A stretch of DNA of 64,000 nucleotides from Achatina immaculata (taxonomy: Eukaryota > Mollusca > Gastropoda > Stylommatophora > Achatinidae): NCBI GenBank assembly GCA_009760885.1, contig CM019718.1:25518133-25582132 (forward strand), given 5' to 3'. A program made the translations under genes and the position numbers. Under the pieces are notes generated by a model that was not told the DNA's origin, did no database searches, and was given only the letters and a program-made list of their open reading frames with translations. Positions 11,568 to 21,489 of this stretch are shown in pieces (position 1 is the stretch's first letter; each line of letters starts with the position of its first letter).

Positions 11568-11695
11568 CAGTTGTCTCGAAACTAGCTGTCAGTTTTTTAC
11601 GTCCATATTCAGTTGTCTCGAAACTAGCTGTCAGTTTTTTACGTCCATATACAGTTGTCTCGAAACTATCTGTCAATTCTATACGTCCAAATACA
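11568..11695. repeat. 42-bp minisatellite, 3 copies
   Basis: Three copies of a 42-bp unit containing GTTGTCTCGAAACTAGCTGT and a TTTTTTACGTCCATA segment. The third copy has diverged. The 121-codon plus-strand frame that includes it (11395-11760) has no recognised features. Confidence 0.85.
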
Positions 11696-11699
11696 AAAG

Positions 11700-12145
11700 T
11701 ATTGTGTTTTATTTACGTTTAGTTCATACAAGAAAAACAATGAACAGCATTCTACCTTGAGTGCCCGTTAGAGTTCTAAAAGCTGGTGATAAAATTTCTG
11801 TGTTTACGACGCCTTATTTCTGTACTGTTTTTACGAGATTAAAAAGAACATTATTTACGTTCCTAAACAATGGCTTTCTACAAGTTTGTTTTGTGACTGA
11901 GTCATAGAGTGACTAGCACCTGAGTGCAATGACTCCGTTATTTTGAAGAGGCATGAAAAAAAAAAAAACCCTGAAGAACTTTCTTTCAAAAAAACCTCGC
12001 TGGCATGCCAAGAAGAAGTTTACTGCGCATTATATGAAGTTTTGACATTTTCGTGAGTTGTTCTGCGTGTAAAATACAAAAACGTGTTGTTCTTAGCATG
12101 CGCGTCATGAGTTAGCCACCCTTGTTTGATGTTTATTACGCTTAC
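11700..12145. other. Intergenic sequence
   Basis: No gene, RNA or repeat family recognised. Confidence 0.4.
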
Positions 12146-12149
12146 TGAA

Positions 12150-12832
12150 GTCTGAAGTTCCAATCTCATTGAAGTCTAACTGTAGCTTGAAGTTCTATTC
12201 ACTGTTCAGTCTTAATGAATCTGAAGTTCCAGTCCCTGTTAAGTGATACTGATTTCTGAGATTCGATTCTTCATTAAGTCTTTGTAACATATGAAGTTCC
12301 ATTCTCGCTTGAGTCTTACTGTAATATGAGGTTCCATTCTTACTTGAGTCTTACTGTAGGTTCCATTCTTACTTGAGTTTTATTGTAGTCTGAGGTTCCA
12401 TTCTTAATTGAGTTTTATTGTAGTCTGAGGTTGCACTCTTACTTGAGTCTTACTGTAGTCTGAGGTTCCATTCCTACTTGAGTCTTACTGTAGTCTGAGG
12501 TTCCATTCCTACTTGAGTATTACTGTAGTCTGAGGTTCCATTCCTACTTGAGTCTTACTGTAGTCTGAAGTTCCATTCCTACTTGAGCCTTAGTGTATTC
12601 TGAGGTTCCATTCTGACTTGAGTCTTACTGGAGGTTCCATTCTTACTTGAGTTTTATTGTAGTCTGAGGTTCCATTCTTACTTGAGTCTTACTGTAGTTT
12701 GAGGTTCCATTCTTACTTGAATCTTACTGTAGTTTGAGGTTCCATTCTTAGTTGAGTCTTACTGTAGTCTTAGATTCCATTCTATGTTAAACGTTATATT
12801 GGAGTTTCTGTTCTCCATGAAGTCTTACTGAC
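12150..12832. repeat. 35-bp minisatellite, left part
   Basis: Tandem units of about 35 bp with core GAGTCTTACTGTAGTCTGAG followed by GTTCCATTCTTACTT. Units are degenerate at the left edge and more regular to the right. The array continues after the inserted retroposon at 13979-14275, so it is a single array split by an insertion. Confidence 0.93.
12821..12832. repeat. Target-site duplication, left copy
   Basis: AGTCTTACTGAC, repeated exactly at 13967-13978 on the other side of the retroposon. The motif partly matches the surrounding minisatellite unit, but the terminal GAC is not in the consensus unit, which supports a real duplication. Confidence 0.75.
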
Positions 12833-13966
12833 TTCTTCTTCTTCTTCGTTCGCTTCTACCACCAAGACCGCCCTATGATCCTACTGAATTTACACCTGTG
12901 GTCCTCGATAAGCATCGTGGTCACCCGTGTGGTCCCCGAAAGGACTACACGAGATCCCTGAGAGGACCACAAGAGGTTCAGATTATCGCAGGGATTGAGC
13001 TTGTATTCTTGGTGGGTCTCAGAAGCGGGATTGCATGACACCATGGTTTTCGTTGCACCAGTTTAGTCTGGAGTTGGACTTTCTCACCGGAAAATCTCGA
13101 CGTGTTTTGAGATACCCGTGTATCACCGCCGAGTGAGAGGTGGTTGCCCATCCAGTGCAGCGTTGAACTTTCTCACCGGAAAACCTCAGCGTGATTAGGA
13201 TACGCATACATCCCCGTCGGATGAGAGGTTGTTGCCTATCTAGACTGCACTGGTCCAGTGTCTTCAACTTCAGCACTTTGTGGTCGTGGCCGCTACTTTT
13301 CCTAGTTGTGACCAGGACGGAGCTTTTGTCCAGGTGGATGAATCATCACAACTAGTGACTTCCACCCCTGGATTAAGCCGGTTTTGGCATATTATCCCAG
13401 TATGGGCGTATTTAGGACGTGACCGACCTCGAGAGCGTAGGTACCGTGACATGCATAGCCATCAAGTTTCATCCCTGGTGTAAGCCGGTTTAGGCATATT
13501 TCACCAGTATGGGTGTATTTCGGACGTGGCTGGCCTCAAGAACAGAGGTGTCGTGTTATGAGTAGCTCTCGCCGCGATATTACTGGACATACCGAATAAG
13601 CTTCACTTTATCCTTTCCATCACCTTTTCACATCGGCGCCACACAGCAACCCTAATTGCTTTTCCGCATTTTATTCCTTGGCCGGGAGGAGTTTCACTCC
13701 ACGCGCGGTATCCGAAGAATCTCGCCAGCAGTGTCTTAACCTCTGGGTTAAGCCGGTTCAGGCATTTCACCCGATATGAGTGCACTTAGGACGTGGCCGA
13801 CCTCTAGACCAGAGGTGCCGTGATTTGACTACTGTTTACTTCACTTAGTCCTTTCTTTCACCTTTTCCACAGTGGTGCCGCGCGGCAACCACATTCGCAC
13901 CTTTCTTCACTGGCCGGGAGGAGCCCCACTCTACGCACGGCAGCTGCAGAATCTCGCCAGCAGAGG
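12833..13966 (-). mobile_element. GAA-tailed non-coding retroposon, body-only copy
   Basis: A 1.1-kb GC-rich segment inserted in the 35-bp minisatellite and bounded by a 12-bp TSD. Read on the minus strand it ends in a (GAA)n tail (plus-strand CTTCTTCTTCTTCTTCGTTC at 12834-12850). Its interior has two tandem units of about 90 bp, each with CTTTCTCACCGGAAAA and a partner GGTGAGAGG-type string that could pair into hairpins, and further units marked by TAAGCCGGTTTAGGCAT. ORFs of 60-85 codons are short and follow the repeats, so it looks non-coding. It has no rRNA sequence. Its 5' boundary (minus-strand CTGCTGGCGAGATTCTGC) is nearly the point at which the related copy at 46167-48184 joins 18S rRNA. 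Confidence 0.8.
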
Positions 13967-13978
13967 AGTCTTACTGAC
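13967..13978. repeat. Target-site duplication, right copy
   Basis: AGTCTTACTGAC, an exact copy of 12821-12832. Confidence 0.75.
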
Positions 13979-14275
13979 AACCGAGGTTTCAGTCTCGATT
14001 GAGTCTTATTGTAGCCTGAGGTTTCATTCTTAGTTAAGTCTTACTGTAGCCTGAGGTTCCATTCTTAGTTAAGTCTTTCTGTAGCCTGAGGTTCCATTCT
14101 TAGTTAAGTCTTTCTGTAGCCTGAGGTTCCATTCTTAGTTAAGTCTTACTGTAGCCTGAGGTTCCATTCTTAGTTGAGTCTTACTGTAGCCTGAGGTTCC
14201 ATTCTTAGTTGAGTCTTACTGTAGCCTGAGGTTACATTCTTAGTTGAGTCTTACTGTAGCCTGAGGTTCTATTTT
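13979..14275. repeat. 35-bp minisatellite, right part
   Basis: The array resumes with units of the type GTAGCCTGAGGTTCCATTC and TTAGTTAAGTCTTACT. These are more homogeneous than the left part and share the derived GTAGCC variant, so local homogenisation followed or preceded the insertion. Confidence 0.93.
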
Positions 14276-14757
14276 CTCTTGAGCTTTCTCATTCCTTTTA
14301 CGTTTACTAGGTGCTCTATATACAGTTATATTTTTAAAGTTCTCTTACCAACAAGTTTTTCCCGGCTATGCTCGTGTTTGATCGACGATGGTGGGCCTGT
14401 TTATTTTAGCATAAATGACCTGCCTTTCGACTGTCAACAACCTCCCGATCAAAGAGCTTTTAGATTGTGTGTTTATGTTGCTGCAGTGAATAAATTATTT
14501 TTCATGTGCCGAACGTTATTTTAAAGCATTTCCTGACAAAAAGTAGAGATAAAGAATATATATCTCCCACTTGGCTAAAGATTACATCATAACTCTCAAC
14601 AAGATGGATATATATATACTCACTTACGCTCTTTGAGCGCTGTTTGTTTGGCCATAAAGGTGATAAAAGTTCAGAAACCTGAATGTGTTTTTGGATAAAG
14701 TAGAAATAATTTTTTTTCCCCTTCAAGGACATGTGTAGTGTTGCATGCTATAAATAG

Positions 14758-14970
14758 AGCAGTGGTTCTCAAACTTGTTTATGCTGCTGCCCTCTTACCG
14801 TTCAGACCACATCTCTAGCGCTTCCCACTAAATCGTCTATTCCCCACCACCCCACCCCCACCCCCAGCTGGTTTTGATGATGCCTATACGTCCCTTTTCT
14901 CTCACCCTCTCTCCCCACGCCCACTCCCTTGATCTTCCTATGGCCCATTTTGTGAATCACTGCTGTTGAG
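14758..14970. mobile_element. hAT-like MITE
   Basis: Starts AGCAGTGGTTCTCAAACTTG and ends GTGAATCACTGCTG, whose complement is CAGCAGTGATTCAC, giving imperfect terminal inverted repeats of about 14 bp. The interior is C-rich and includes CCCCACCACCCCACCCCC. It resembles the ends at 6068-9575. No ORF, and no clear 8-bp TSD. Confidence 0.6.
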
Positions 14971-14974
14971 TGTG

Positions 14975-15298
14975 CACCCTGCTAAAGTTTTAAAACCTTT
15001 AATAATTTTTTTTTAATAAAGAACATCACCTGTAAACTGTTTGTATGTGGTTTAACTTGTATGTTCTTTATTTTAAGCACTCCTCATTTTATAATTAAAC
15101 TGAAACTGAAATATATTGTAAATATTTTGTCTGTTCTGCATTTACTGTATTTTCTTTTTGTGGTCAGCTGTGTGAAATACATACAGGATATACGTGTGAT
15201 AGACGTTTTTCCGTACTTCTGTGAAAGGTTCTGCTGTTTCCATGGAACTATTTTTCATAATATGTATTCAATTTCCCAGCGAATTATGTAAGTTATTC
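14975..15298. other. Intergenic sequence
   Basis: AT-rich. A 76-codon hydrophobic frame at 15061-15291 has no recognised family and is probably chance. Confidence 0.4.
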
Positions 15299-15299
15299 C

Positions 15300-15382
15300 T
15301 AGTGACGGATTAACGACCACTTAGGCTAAACGACGGATTAACTTAGGCTAAACGACGGATTAACGACCACTTAGGCTAAACT
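15300..15382. repeat. Short tandem repeat, about 3 copies
   Basis: Units built on GACGGATTAACGACCACTTA and GGCTAAAC, with the middle unit lacking CGACC. Confidence 0.8.
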
Positions 15383-15649
15383 TTTAACGGACTCCTCTTT
15401 GAAAATATTGTTTAACTACGCGACATAAAATTCATGAAATATTAAATCTGTATTCACATTTTTTCAACGATGTTGGGCCCCTAACCTTCAAGGTTCAGAA
15501 GCTCAAAATTCAGACTCCGGCTTCACTGCATTCGGGACAATCCCTTATATGCCCCGCCGTATGCCGCAGCATCCATCCCAGAGTTTGTTTGCTAACAGTT
15601 CCTGTCACATGTTGGTTGTTTTACGACGCGTTTTCTGCCACACATTTTT

Positions 15650-15727
15650 TACTTCCTGCCAGACAGTTCTGATTTCCTGTCAGACAGCTCTGATTTCCTG
15701 CCAGACAGTTCTGATTTCCTGCCAGTG
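15650..15727. repeat. 20-bp minisatellite, about 4 copies
   Basis: Four near-identical units of about 20 bp, TTCCTGCCAGACAGTTCTGA, with GTCAG and GCTCT variants. Confidence 0.9.
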
Positions 15728-16013
15728 CCTTTAATTTGTCCTAGCTCCAGCAGGCTCTTTGCCACTAGGCGTAAGCCTGTTCGGCCTATTAGGTAAACCG
15801 AGGCTTGTTATTCCCTTACAGTAACGTTTCACAAAAGTGAAGACGATCTCCTACAGTTTTCTGGTGCACGGTCTTACCCAGGTAGCACTAGCCGGTGAAA
15901 ATCAGAGTTAGCTTCAGAAAAGCTGTTCGGGAATTAAGAAAATGTTCAAGAAATAAGAAGAGATTTTACATCCGTTTCAGTAGAGGAAAAAAAATTATTT
16001 AATTATCCACGGT

Positions 16014-16023
16014 AGCATACATA
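16014..16023. repeat. Target-site duplication, left copy
   Basis: AGCATACATA, repeated at 16445-16454 directly after the GAA tail. Confidence 0.75.
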
Positions 16024-16444
16024 TCTGTCACACGGCGCTGGGGGTCTTGTGGCGTGACAGCTTGCGTACCCTGACCATCCCCAGAGCTATACCAGCGGGA
16101 GGTTTACTCCTGGCAGGTCCAGCCAAGCAGGGAAGGTCAGCGCGGGTAGGGGTCAGACGAAACTTGGACCCTGGTCCTCCAGGGTGGGGGTTGGAGCATG
16201 GGGCCAAAGACCCCCACCTCCGTTAAAAAAAGATTAGTGTTATGGAACAGATAGAGAAGCCTCGAAATTGGACGGATGAAAATGACTAAGGGGTAGACAG
16301 AGATGGAAAGACAACATTGAAGATGATATAGAAGAAAATGGTGTCACCAACTGGAGAGAGAATAGAGAGGAATGGAGGCGAACTTTATCTGCAGCAATGA
16401 GCCTTAATGGCTAGGAAAGCGGAAGAAGAAGAAGAAGAAGAAGA
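16024..16444 (+). mobile_element. Compact GAA-tailed retroposon derived from LINE family D
   Basis: A 421-bp element with a 10-bp TSD on both sides, so it appears complete as inserted. The 5' 200 bp is GC-rich (TCCTCCAGGGTGGGGGTTGG near 16172) and resembles the 5' untranslated part of LINE elements, by recollection. It is joined to a segment encoding the last residues of family D (RWKDNIEDDIEENGVTN), homologous to 39205-39695, and ends in (GAA)n. Endonuclease and RT are absent, so it is an internally deleted, non-autonomous derivative that must use proteins in trans. Confidence 0.75.
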
Positions 16445-16454
16445 AGCATACATA
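16445..16454. repeat. Target-site duplication, right copy
   Basis: AGCATACATA, an exact copy of 16014-16023. Confidence 0.75.
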
Positions 16455-16805
16455 GACAAAGCAAACAGTTCTGTCCAAAATATGCACAAATGAGCGTATT
16501 AAATCTTAAGTTATTTTTTTAAAAGTTTTGATTATTTTATCACACATAACTTTCCGTGTGCCACTGATAACACAAGAACACCACAGTTTTGGAAACACCG
16601 TTTTACAATAATTAATAATAATAATAATAAAACCGCGATATGCTGATGTGTTCTCTGTCTGATAGCAGTTCCCTTACACAACTTTACGAAGTCCCTGGAC
16701 CAAAAGAGCATGGAGAACACTTGACGAAACGACTGATTTAGTGTACCGCAGTGTGGGTCCGAAGTGGTTTTTATGTGCATAAATTTGCTGTCTATATTTA
16801 TAAGT
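16455..16805. other. Intergenic sequence
   Basis: Contains a short (AAT)n tract at about 16610-16630. No gene recognised. Confidence 0.4.
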
Positions 16806-16807
16806 TA

Positions 16808-16935
16808 GCACCCCCTAGCTGTCTTGTGGCCGAGTGGTTAATGCTTTCTGCTAGTAGCTACAGTTGTTCGTCCTGCTGGAGTCCAGAATTCTGTTCTCAG
16901 TCGTTCTCGTGTCATTCTTCTTGGTCTCGCGTTTG
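16808..16935 (+). mobile_element. tRNA-Ser/Leu-like SINE
   Basis: GTGGCCGAGTGGTTAATGC at about 16826 is a good class II tRNA D-arm and A-box match. It is followed about 50 bp later by a decayed B-box region (GAGTCCAGAATTCTG). The string CGTCCTGCTGGAGTCCAG matches CGTTCTGCTGGAGCCCAG at 43858, so both come from one SINE family. The acceptor stem and B box are decayed, so it is not a working tRNA. Confidence 0.6.
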
Positions 16936-16939
16936 TGTT

Positions 16940-17685
16940 TCGTTGTTTGTACACGTTTGTCCCTTGTGCATGCACGATGTGATCTAGTGGTAGATGAGTT
17001 TATGTATGGTGACTCATATTGTAAGTTGTGAGAGCTCAGCATACAACAATGTCCAAATAAACGAACATTTTTTTTACGTTGATTTTGATCACCATTCAGG
17101 AATGACTTCTGCGTTGAAGAACAGGTCCAAGCATAAGTCAAGCTCCAAGAACTCATATATATTTCCCACTTTTAATCACTTACACAGCATTCATGTAGAC
17201 AAAGACCTCGCATACTTCCGTACATGCATCCTCTAGCTGTTCTCCCGCACAAAAGCTCCCCTCCCCCCCCCCCACACACCCCTCTTGTGATCACGTTCAG
17301 TAACAACCAAGTCACGTGACCAAACGCCTAGTGTGCACATCGTCACTGTTTAAACATGTGTTGTATAAATAAGGCTTAAACAGTCACGACACACCTATTA
17401 ACCCATTTACTACTATATCAAGTGCCTGTCAATTTCCTAGGCTAAATTCTGCCTATTTTGTTCTTGTACGTTGGTGTACACAATTCTCATTGTCCCCTTC
17501 GCTTCCCCCGCCCCCTCTCTCCCACCCCTGCACAAACTGTACAGTACATGTGTACTTTCTCTATTTCTGTGCCTTTTACTTCGCTTCATGTTATTGGTTA
17601 GCCTCATCACAGTGACAAACAGGGAAAAGTTCTGTCGGGCTCGCTATAAACCTATTATGGCTGTAAAAGACTTTTTATTAGGGCT
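16940..17685. other. Intergenic sequence
   Basis: Contains a C/A homopolymeric tract near 17265. Short frames only. No gene or repeat family recognised. Confidence 0.4.
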
Positions 17686-17689
17686 GAGA

Positions 17690-17890
17690 AAGTATAGTAC
17701 CATGGTTGTAAAAACTTAGTACTATGGCTGAAAACGCCTTTTTACTAGGGCTGAAAAACCACAGTACTATGGCTGAGAAACGTATTACTATGGCTGAAAA
17801 GGAGTTGTTTTACGCTGAAAAACCCTAGTACTATGGCTGAAAAACAGTTGTACTATGGCTAAATAAGCCATATATTATGGCTAAAAAGCT
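17690..17890. repeat. Degenerate TATGGCTGAAAA minisatellite
   Basis: About eight imperfect units of 20-30 bp sharing TACTATGGCTGAAAAAC. Spacing is irregular, so the array is old. Confidence 0.75.
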
Positions 17891-18229
17891 TTTACCACGA
17901 ACAGAACAGGGAACTTAACGAACTCTCGTTATCAACCTCAGAAACCCTTTCAGTCTAGTAGAGTTCATTTCACTCTCAAAGCATTTATAATAAAACACAT
18001 AACATGACACTGGAAATATAACTTGATCGTTCTCACTGTTTCTTGACGTGGTTCAAAGAACGCATGCCTTTTTGTGGGGTCCCACAGCAGCTAGACTTGA
18101 CCATTACAGATCCAGCATCATCGGGACCTGTTGGTGCTGGATAAACTATTTTGCGGATTACCGATGGTTTACGTTAAATAAAAAACAAACTCTTAAACCA
18201 ACAGATAACCATTCCAGCCTACCTTTAAA

Positions 18230-18500
18230 ATACCCAGTAAGTCAGCCACTGACAGCAAGTATTGAGGAAAGACGCTGGCGATGGTTGTGACATGTGCTCC
18301 GAATGACTGACAACTCACTACCAAAAATAGCACTAAGATGGACACCACAGGGGAACAGAAGTAAGGGTAGACCAAAAGAGACATGGAGAAGAAAAACAGA
18401 AAGGATGTTGAGCACTAGAGGGATCACCTGGGCAAGAGCAGAAAAAAAGGCAGAGGATAGGCATTTGTGGAAAACCTTTGCGGAAGCCCCATGTGCCCTG
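18230..18500 (+). mobile_element. LINE C-terminal fragment (RRWRWL type)
   Basis: Encodes a typical LINE C-terminus, ERRWRWL then a stop and HVLRMTDNSLPKIALRW, followed by GRPKETWRRKTERML and ITWARAEKKAEDRHLW. The RRWRWLGHVLRM plus RGRPKxTWRR pattern is widespread in invertebrate non-LTR retrotransposons. Gly is replaced by a stop, so the copy is dead. A (GA)n tract follows immediately at 18507-18543 and probably descends from the 3' tail. It is a different family from A to D, although related to the fragment at 53065-53275. Confidence 0.8.
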
Positions 18501-18502
18501 GG

Positions 18503-18506
<4 letters not shown>

Positions 18507-18543
<37 letters not shown>
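18507..18543. repeat. (GA)n microsatellite
   Basis: About 18 GA units directly downstream of the LINE fragment. Confidence 0.95.
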
Positions 18544-18544
<1 letters not shown>

Positions 18545-18547
<3 letters not shown>

Positions 18548-18875
18548 CAGCATACGCAGGTTAATAAAGGAAAATTTTTTTTAATCATGGAATCTAAATG
18601 AAATTTTAATGAAACAAAGGTTACATACTATAAAGGTTATAAGTACTTTTTCTGTTTCTTTATATCATAAACTATAGGTGAGCCAGTGCTTCTCACGGAC
18701 ACGCCGCTGTCAAGTTATCTCCCCTAGAGCTCTGTCTTATCTGTTATGGACAGCCTGTGATGTTCGGCTTGCGCTTCACTCTTAGAGAAGAACTGTTTGT
18801 ATTCATTAGAGCAATGACCGGGGTTACATGTCAGCAGGTTATAATAAGCTCTAGAAAGTTACAAGATTGACAAAT
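18545..18875. other. Intergenic sequence
   Basis: No gene or repeat family recognised. Confidence 0.4.
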
Positions 18876-18879
18876 TATT

Positions 18880-19895
18880 TGCTTTTATCATTAAGGACTT
18901 CTACAGTGGATATGTTTGTGCAGTCAAAACAGAAGAAGGGATGAGTGAATGGTTATAAATTGAAACAGGCGTGAAACAAGGATGTATACTGTCTCCTTTA
19001 CTTTTTGGAATTACATTAGACTTCATAATGAAAAAATGCTGCACAGGTAACATAGGTACTGACTGGGTACATGGGACCCAACTAAAAGATCTTGATTTTG
19101 CTGATGACAGAACTCTTATCGGTAATAATGTGAATTCCATGCAAGAAAGAAACAGATAGCCTGTCTTCACTAGCTAGCAAAATAGGATTTGAAATTAACA
19201 AGGACAAAACAAAAATAATGAAACTTCCCATTAATCAAGAAGGAAAAATATATGTACAAGGAACAGTTGTTGATGAAGTGAACCAACTTGCATACCTTGG
19301 CAGCTACATAGACCAGGATGGTGACACCAGAAAGGAAGTTAGAATTAGAATTGCAAAAGCAGCATCGATCTTCAAGAATCTTGAGAACATATGGAATTCA
19401 CAAGTTATAAGCACAAAAACCAAGTTAAGACTGTTCAATTCAAATGTAATATCCACCCTCATTTTTACAGGTGAAAGCTGGAAACCAACTAAAGAAATAG
19501 ACAAGAAATTAGACTTTTTTAAAAACAAATGCCTAAGAAAAATACTCGGAATCACATGGAACGAATTCAAGAACAATGCAGAGATAAGACAGATGACTGA
19601 ACAACAACCAGTCTCATGGGTGATCGGGAAAAGGAGATGGACGTATGTTGGTCACGTGATGAGAAGAAACGATCAGAGAATCCCAAAACAAGCGATCATG
19701 TGGAACACAACAGGCCAAAGAAAAAGAGGCAGACCACGTGAAACTCTAAAGAGGACAATGTTAAGAGAGGTCAAATTAGTAGGCATAAAATCTCTTGATA
19801 AGGTTGAAAGGCTCGCCGAAGATAGGAAAAATTGGCGAACTACCTTGCGAGCCCTGTGTGACGTTTAACGGCATGGGAAGGATATAAGATATAAA
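18880..19895 (+). mobile_element. LINE family A, longest copy: RT palm plus C-terminal domain, frameshifted
   Basis: Reverse transcriptase motifs are readable. GVKQGCILSPLLFG at about 18970-19010 is the motif preceding the palm, and LKDLDFADD at about 19087-19110 carries the catalytic FADD. After an apparent one-base insertion near 19147 the frame continues as SSLASKIGFEINKDKTKIM and the 216-codon frame at 19218-19868, with AYLGSYIDQDGDTRKEV, CLRKILGITWNEF, RRWTYVGHVMRRND and KRGRPRETLKR. A stop also follows SEWL near 18957. The endonuclease and N-terminal RT are missing. The 3' end is ACGTTTAACGGCATGGGAAG followed by GATATAAGATATAA. It resembles RTE-type LINEs, but the clade is my inference. 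Pseudogenised. Confidence 0.88.
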
Positions 19896-19899
19896 GTTA

Positions 19900-20680
19900 T
19901 AATAAAAATGCGCAAAAGAATATTAGAAATGCCTTACCGATGTTTGAAAAGCTCAGACAGGATGCAACAGGCAGATGTAGGTCAATAAGGCGACCTGGGA
20001 AACCTGCAGTGTCTCTCGTGGAAGTTAGCGTCGGATAAACCGATTGAACAAGATAACTGACTGCCGGATTTATGATGGTCAAGTATGTTCCTATTTCGCT
20101 GGCCAGCTCACAGCATCTCAGCCTGCTTTGCCAGAGGTATTACGTGGAAGAAGCTCGACAACTGTTCTCTGTACACATCCTTCGTGGACATTACCAGACT
20201 GTGTTACTTCCCCTGTTTCGAATTTTCTGCCTTATCTCCCTCTAACATGTACTGTACTAGATGATTTTGTATTTATTTATTTAAATTTATGGACGACAGG
20301 CTTTTTGTCTATAGTTGTGATTACGAAAGTGGTTTGTTTCATTATATTTTCTTACATTTAATTATTAAATCCAATAAGTACATGTATGTCTCATTTATTT
20401 GCAGTTTGGAACCCTGAAATATTGTTTTGAAGTTAAGAAAGATAACCATGTTTTTCTTTTCGTAATGAGGGAAAATAAATTTTATCGAGTTATCTCCATT
20501 AACATTCACGTACTATTAAACAGTTCTAGTGCTTCTTCTTCTAAAAGATCATAAGGTTGTTGAAAGAGGAAACTAGAGCATTGTATATTAAAAACAAATC
20601 ATTATGTTTGTTAGTGCACTAGGCTCTTGACTGTGACTGTCACTGCCCCGGGGGTTGGGGTGGGTGGGGGCTAGACATCT
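19900..20680. other. Intergenic sequence
   Basis: A 105-codon frame at 20044-20361 has no recognised family. GC-rich GGGGTTGGGGTGGGTGGGGG occurs near 20653. Nothing else recognised. Confidence 0.4.
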
Positions 20681-20682
20681 TA

Positions 20683-20837
20683 CATCCTTCCCACTCCGCT
20701 AAACATCACATAGCAGTTCGCCAAGTTTTCCTGTTTTCAGCGAGCTTTTCAACTTCATCAAGGGATGTTATGCCCACTGAACTGGCCTCTCTTTACAATG
20801 TCCTCTTTAGTGGTCGACCTCTTTTTCTTCGGCCTGT
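20683..20837 (-). mobile_element. LINE family A tail, outer copy, 3' part
   Basis: Contains the A-family non-coding 3' end in minus orientation (plus-strand TCCTTCCCACTCCGCTAAAC). The sequence stops at CGGCCTGTTG and continues at about 21485 (TGTTGTGTTCTACTTG) after a LINE-B insertion. The uninterrupted relative at 42217-42530 shows the two halves are contiguous. Confidence 0.85.
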
Positions 20838-21489
20838 TGACAAAACAAACAAGGCAGCTGAAATATGTATCAATGAGGAAAAACTGGAAGAAGTGGAGAG
20901 TTTTGAATATCTTGGATCGCTACTAACTAATAATGGAGATACAATGAGGGAAATTAAAAGGAGGACATCTATCACTCTTCAGAAAGTAAAACAAATAAAG
21001 AATCTGTGGAGAGGAGCAGACAGAACCACAAAAATAAGATTTTTAAGGGCATGCATCTTTCCCATAGCAACATATGCCTGTGAGACCTGGACACTTAACA
21101 AAACAGCTGAGAAACACATAAATGCCTTTGAATGTAAATGCTACAGAAGAGTTCTCCAAATATCGTGGACACAAAAAAGAACAAATATATCTATACTACA
21201 AGAGCTTAATATTGAAGAAGGCTGGCTAGTGAAGAGGATTAAAGAGAGAAAACTGAAATATTTTGGACACATTAAACGTCATGATAATTTAGAGAAGACC
21301 GTATTGAAATGATACATAATGTGAAAAAGAAAAAGAGGAAGACCAAGACGAAGATGGCTGCAAGACATCGTTGACGATCTGGAAATGGATGCAGCAGCAG
21401 CAGGCCATCTTGCTCACAACCGAGAGGCCTACAGGAGTGCTGTTTGAGAGGCAAAGTTCCGCAAGGGACATGCAAATGAATGAATGAAT
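20838..21489 (+). mobile_element. LINE family B tail nested in LINE A
   Basis: Encodes the B-family C-terminal region: AAEICINEEKLEEVESFEYL, GSLLTNNGDTMREIKRRTS, YACETWTLNKTAEKH, CYRRVLQISWTQKRTN and KERKLKYFGHIKRHDN. In-frame stops follow: TGA replaces the GGA codon seen in the copy at 39955, and TGAGAG replaces TGGGAG. It ends with GGGACATGCAAATGAATGAA and a (GAAT)n-like tail, the short-tandem-repeat ending common in RTE-type elements. 5' truncated. Confidence 0.88.
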
